Shown one piece after another: positions 61,036 to 64,000 of a DNA stretch of 64,000 bases. The notes below the pieces were generated by a model that had not been told where the DNA came from, did not search any database, and saw only the letters and a list, made by a program, of their open reading frames with translations. The position numbers and the translations under genes are program-made. Where the stretch lies: contig CAVONV010000004.1 in NCBI GenBank assembly GCA_963697355.1, positions 62,001 through 126,000 on the forward strand, written 5' to 3'. Within the stretch, counting starts at the first letter, position 1, and every line of letters starts with the position of its first letter. The DNA comes from CAVONV01 sp963697355 (lineage in GTDB: Bacteria > Acidobacteriota > Vicinamibacteria > Marinacidobacterales > DATDRI01).

Positions 61036-61114
61036 CGGACACTTTGTCCGGACACCTAGGACGGACTGTCCGGCTACAGGGCGGCGGACACACCCCTCCC
61101 CTTTAGGGGTGTCC
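61036..61114. repeat. Cluster of GTCCG/CGGAC palindromes
   Basis: CGGACA-CTT-TGTCCG (61036-61050), CGGAC-T-GTCCG (61063-61073) and GGACACACCCCT...AGGGGTGTCC (61086-61114) follow the RepA-like gene. Further GTCCG copies run to 61130. It could be a phage origin with iteron-like sites, an operator cluster or a terminator. No gene occupies 61032-61214. Confidence 0.6.
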
Positions 61115-61214
61115 GTCCGCCTGTCCGTCCGCCACGATCGTGGTATCGCAATACGGAATAGCGAGCAATAAAGAGCGGTTTGTTAGATGGCTGTTAGCTT
61201 GAGGCTGTAACTCC

Positions 61215-61835
61215 ATGAATAAAAAGAGCGTACGAAATGATGTTGGGGTGCAGACCCAACGGTCAGGGGATACGCCGTCCCCGTCTGGGGAGCTTCGGGA
61301 AGTAGAACCAGAACTCTTCGAGCGCGCACAGGAGGCGGTGTCCGTCCTCAGAGGCCGCGGGCGCCTTGAGAATGGCCGGGCCGGCCCGGGCAATACGCTT
61401 AATTTGAAGCATGGCCTTCGTTCGAAGCAGCTCATTCAACAGCCCGACATCGCAGCGTGGCACAAGGAGCAGGTTGAACTTATCACATTGGACCGTGGCG
61501 GCGATGCAGAGCTGACAGCCTTGCAGCGTGCGTCGATCCGTGAGGTTGCACGTTTGGAGGTGATCCTCGGTGCGCTCGGCGAGGAAATCCTCCAGCACGG
61601 CGTACTGACAGGAAGAGGGAAGTGCCGCGCCGCAACGAGCGTGTATCTCAGCGTCCTCGACAGGTTCGCCCGCCTTGCAGCGACCGTTGGCCTCGAGCGT
61701 CAGGCAAGGCCTGTGCCGTCGCTTAGTGAGTACTTAGTTCAGAGAGAGCAAAAGGATTCGGTGTCGCAGCAGGAGCGGCAAACCGGATCGGGCGAGCCCG
61801 GGGGTGGCCTCCCCTGTGCCCGATCCGGAGATTGA
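61215..61835 (+). CDS. Phage protein, possible small terminase subunit
   Basis: The product has 206 residues. GNTLNLKHGLRSKQL is the NxxKHGLxS motif common in phage proteins encoded just ahead of terminase genes. Then a long helical domain (LTALQRASIREVARLEVILG, TSVYLSVLDRFARLAATVGL). Position before the large terminase gene supports a small-subunit or packaging role; not certain. Confidence 0.6.
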   Translation: MNKKSVRNDVGVQTQRSGDTPSPSGELREVEPELFERAQEAVSVLRGRGRLENGRAGPGNTLNLKHGLRSKQLIQQPDIAAWHKEQVELITLDRGGDAELTALQRASIREVARLEVILGALGEEILQHGVLTGRGKCRAATSVYLSVLDRFARLAATVGLERQARPVPSLSEYLVQREQKDSVSQQERQTGSGEPGGGLPCARSGD

Positions 61836-61851
61836 ATGAACGGGAGGCAGT

Positions 61852-62064
61852 ATGAGCTTTCAAAAAGCCCGTGAACACTTTCAGCGCGCCAGAGGTGGGT
61901 CGCTCAGCGGAGGCCGCGTTCGCAACGAGCTAAAAGCCAACGAGGATGTCACCGAAGCGCTGGGCGCTTCACTCGACAAGATCGAGGCCTTACTACAGCA
62001 AATCTTGGTCGAGCTCCGGACACAGCGGGCTTCCCCTGGGGTTAGATTCTATGCCGGCCCCTGA
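61852..62064 (+). CDS. Small phage protein with helical C-terminus
   Basis: The product has 70 residues, start near GGGAGGCAGT. SFQKAREHFQRARGGSLSGG and GASLDKIEALLQQILVELRT suggest an amphipathic helix that oligomerises. No family recognised. It lies between the putative small and large terminase genes. Confidence 0.55.
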   Translation: MSFQKAREHFQRARGGSLSGGRVRNELKANEDVTEALGASLDKIEALLQQILVELRTQRASPGVRFYAGP

Positions 62065-62097
62065 GGTTGAGACGGATGAGGGCGGCTTCTTTCGACG

Positions 62098-63522
62098 GTG
62101 GTTGTCTTGAATATCGTACAAGCGCTTCAGGACCGCAGCCTTCTCGGGCGTGTCTTCCCAGATCTAGACTCGTGGAGCGCCTGGGTCGTCTTCCTCCGGT
62201 CCCTTTTTGCGTTGCCGATTCCAGCAGGGGAGCTCGAGGCACACACCGCTCTCTACCGCGAGCATACTGGCCGCGAGGAACTACCGACGGGACCGGCTAG
62301 GGAGGGTTGGGTCGTCGCCGGCCGGCGCGCAGGAAAGAGCCGGATCGCCGCGCTCGTCGGTGTCTACCTCGCGGCCTTTCGCAACTACGGAGAGTTCTTG
62401 GCTCCAGGTGAAAGAGCGGTCGTGATGCTTATCGCGGGTGATCGAAAACAAGCGAGAGTTCTCTTGCGCTATGTGCGCGCTTTCCTCGAGCTCCCGATGT
62501 TGAAGCAGATGGTAGAGCGTGAGACCAAAGAAGCCATTGACTTGAACAACGGCGCGTCGTTAAGAAATTCACACGAGTAGTTATAAAAGCACACGCGGCT
62601 ACTCGGTGGCGGCTCTGTTGGCGGACGAGGTGGCGTTTTGGCAGTCGGAGGACTCGGCCTCCCCCGACATTGAAGTCATCAATGCCATCAAGCCGGGAAT
62701 GAGCTCTATCCCCGGTTCCCTGCTCCTGGCTATCTCGAGCCCCTACGCGAGACGTGGGGCGTTATGGCGTGCTTACAAAAACCATTACGGCAAGGACGGA
62801 GACTCGGTGCTGATTTGGCAGGCCCCCACGGTGGCGATGAATCCGACCGTGGACGCCAGATTCATTGCTGACGCCTATGAGGAGGACGAAGCGAGTGCTT
62901 CAGCGGAATACGGTGCGCAATTCAGACGCGACATCGAATCATTTGTCTCGATCGAAGTTGTCGAAGGTTGCACCGTCGCAGGTCGGACACATCTCCCACC
63001 CGATGCAAACGTCGAATACTACGGCTTCGTTGATCCTTCTGGAGGCGCTCGAGACAGCTTCTGTCTTGCGATCGGACATCGCACCGACGAGATGGTGGTC
63101 GTTGATATGCTGGCCGAGAGACGAGCCCCGCTCAGCCCTGAGTCAGTTGTGGGGGAATTTGCCGGATTCCTGAATCAGTACCGCATCTCTTCTGTGGTTG
63201 GCGACAAATACGCGGGCGGATGGCCGAGAGAGCAATTTCAGAAACATGGCATCGGCTACGATGCGAGCGCCGCTCCGAAGAGTGACCTCTATAAAGATCT
63301 GCTCCCAATTTTGAATTCCGGAAAAATAGAACTCTTGGACAACAAGCGCTTGATAAATCAATTGGTGGGGTTGGAACGTCGCACGAGTCGCAGTGGAAAA
63401 GATTCGATCGATCACGGGCGGGGGGTTACGACGACGTAGTCAATGTCGTTGCCGGCCTGGCCTCTGCGGCCGAGCTCAAGAAAGCGCCGATACATACACT
63501 CGCGTTTAATTTGTGGGGATAA
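62098..63522 (+). pseudogene. terL: Phage terminase large subunit, two frameshifts
   Basis: Starts GTG 62098. The ATPase half has Walker A GRRAGKS (74-80) and runs to DLNNGASL. A shift near 62562 moves to the frame of YSVAALLADEVAFWQSEDSA, with Walker B. The nuclease half follows: YYGFVDPSGGARDSFCLAIG, SSVVGDKYAGG. A second shift near 63418 separates SIDHG from GGYDDVVNVVAGLASAAELK, which holds the last catalytic Asp and runs to TAA 63520. All motifs of the packaging motor are present but split among three frames. Confidence 0.87.
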
Positions 63523-63537
63523 AGAAAGGAACAAATC

Positions 63538-64000
63538 ATGGCAAAAAAAGGTGAAAGCCTACGAGAAAAACTCAAACTTCTGGCTGATATTCAGTCACGA
63601 CGGCCGGCCGCCTACCCGTTTGACGCAAGCGAGATCCTATCGATGGCCGAAGATTACGACACGCGGCTCGAGAGTATCCAAAAAAACCGCGGCTTGAACA
63701 ACCTGGGAAGATCTGACGCCGTGGCCACCTTGGCAAAAGAAACGTATGGGCGATTGGGGGCCTTTGCCGAAAAAACACTTGGCGGCCTCACCGCGAACAT
63801 TGATTCCAAGAGAAGACTGTTGCTTGGCGCGCAGCCGACACCGACAGATCCCACGGCCGCACTATTGCAGGAGCTAAAGCGTCAAGAAATTCGACGAGCG
63901 TTCCAGGGGTTGGACTCTCTTCAAGCAGAGCTCCTGTTTCTGGACGCGACTCCGGAAATACGCGACGCGCTGGCCTCGGGGCCGCCAGTGGTGCGCCGAA
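63538..64000 (+). CDS. Phage protein of unknown function, runs off the window
   Basis: ATG 63538 follows AAAGGAACAAATC, and the frame stays open for 154 codons to the window end. It begins MAKKGESLREKLKLLADIQS and continues PFDASEILSMAEDYDTRLES, LTANIDSKRRLLLGAQPTPT. Charged, helical. Position after the terminase would suit a portal-region or scaffold-type gene, but no portal motif is seen in this part. Confidence 0.65.
   Translation, partial: MAKKGESLREKLKLLADIQSRRPAAYPFDASEILSMAEDYDTRLESIQKNRGLNNLGRSDAVATLAKETYGRLGAFAEKTLGGLTANIDSKRRLLLGAQPTPTDPTAALLQELKRQEIRRAFQGLDSLQAELLFLDATPEIRDALASGPPVVRR

Larger units (their letters stand above)
57001..64000. mobile_element. Left end of a prophage or phage-derived island integrated at the tRNA gene
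   Basis: Bounded on the left by the tRNA 3' fragment. It holds integrase, a divergent repressor/excisionase-type switch, a RepA-like ATPase, small overlapping genes, a small-terminase-like gene, a large terminase and at least one further phage-type gene. Gene density is high, starts overlap, and no 8-bp arrays occur here, unlike the host part. The integrase and terminase are both broken, so the element is probably defective. The right end lies outside the window. Confidence 0.85.

Overview
The window looks like a chromosomal segment (GC in the mid-50s by eye) from a Gram-negative bacterium outside the classical Proteobacteria. I favour Acidobacteriota, with a deltaproteobacterial or myxobacterial relative as the alternative. 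The reasons are two DUF4388 multidomain proteins, a SpoVG homologue in a genome with outer-membrane-type genes, many sigma-54 activator-like response regulators, PQQ-propeller and LolA-like secreted proteins, and SelB. This is inference, not a database result.

Layout. 1-7.5 kb: a broken CusC/CusB-type metal efflux operon read leftwards, with a sigma-54 promoter and an upstream palindrome, beside an NtrB/NtrC-type two-component system, a VapBC pair and a ZraP/Spy-like periplasmic protein. Together these look like a metal or envelope-stress circuit. 7.6-24 kb: accessory genes and relics (TonB-receptor relic, DsbA-like protein, Tat-exported aminotransferase with a frameshift, lipoprotein, cyanophycinase-like peptidase, selB, CYTH, aldo/keto reductase, frameshifted 5'-nucleotidase, TPR protein, ZnuA-like relic, radical SAM enzyme, AbiEii-like nucleotidyltransferase). 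24-33 kb: a co-oriented housekeeping run, radC, larC, a tRNA-binding domain protein, sulfatase-like lipoprotein, tatD, yajQ, polyprenyl synthase, an orphan sigma-54 activator and RNase P RNA. 33.5-45 kb: cell-surface and pilus-like functions, with DUF4388-DnaJ-TPR, sugar epimerase, M23 peptidase, TPR-metallopeptidase, DUF4388-SPOR, ComEA-like, prepilin, SpoVG, a P-loop kinase and a GspE/PilB-like protein that has lost its Walker A lysine. 45.6-49 kb: glycine cleavage gcvH and single-chain gcvP. 49-57 kb: a defence and toxin-antitoxin-rich strip (VapBC, HicB-like, DUF4143 ATPase plus a relic of another, DUF2442/DUF4160) with PQQ-propeller proteins. 57-64 kb: the left end of a prophage inserted in a CAU-anticodon tRNA gene (probably initiator), with a decayed integrase, a divergent repressor switch, a RepA-like ATPase, a decayed large terminase and one gene running off the window.

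Two window-wide patterns stand out. Intergenic regions carry short arrays with an exact 8-bp period, mostly just downstream of stop codons and mostly in the same orientation relative to the preceding gene. Single-base frameshifts are frequent in the accessory left third and in the right end, and absent from the 24-49 kb core.
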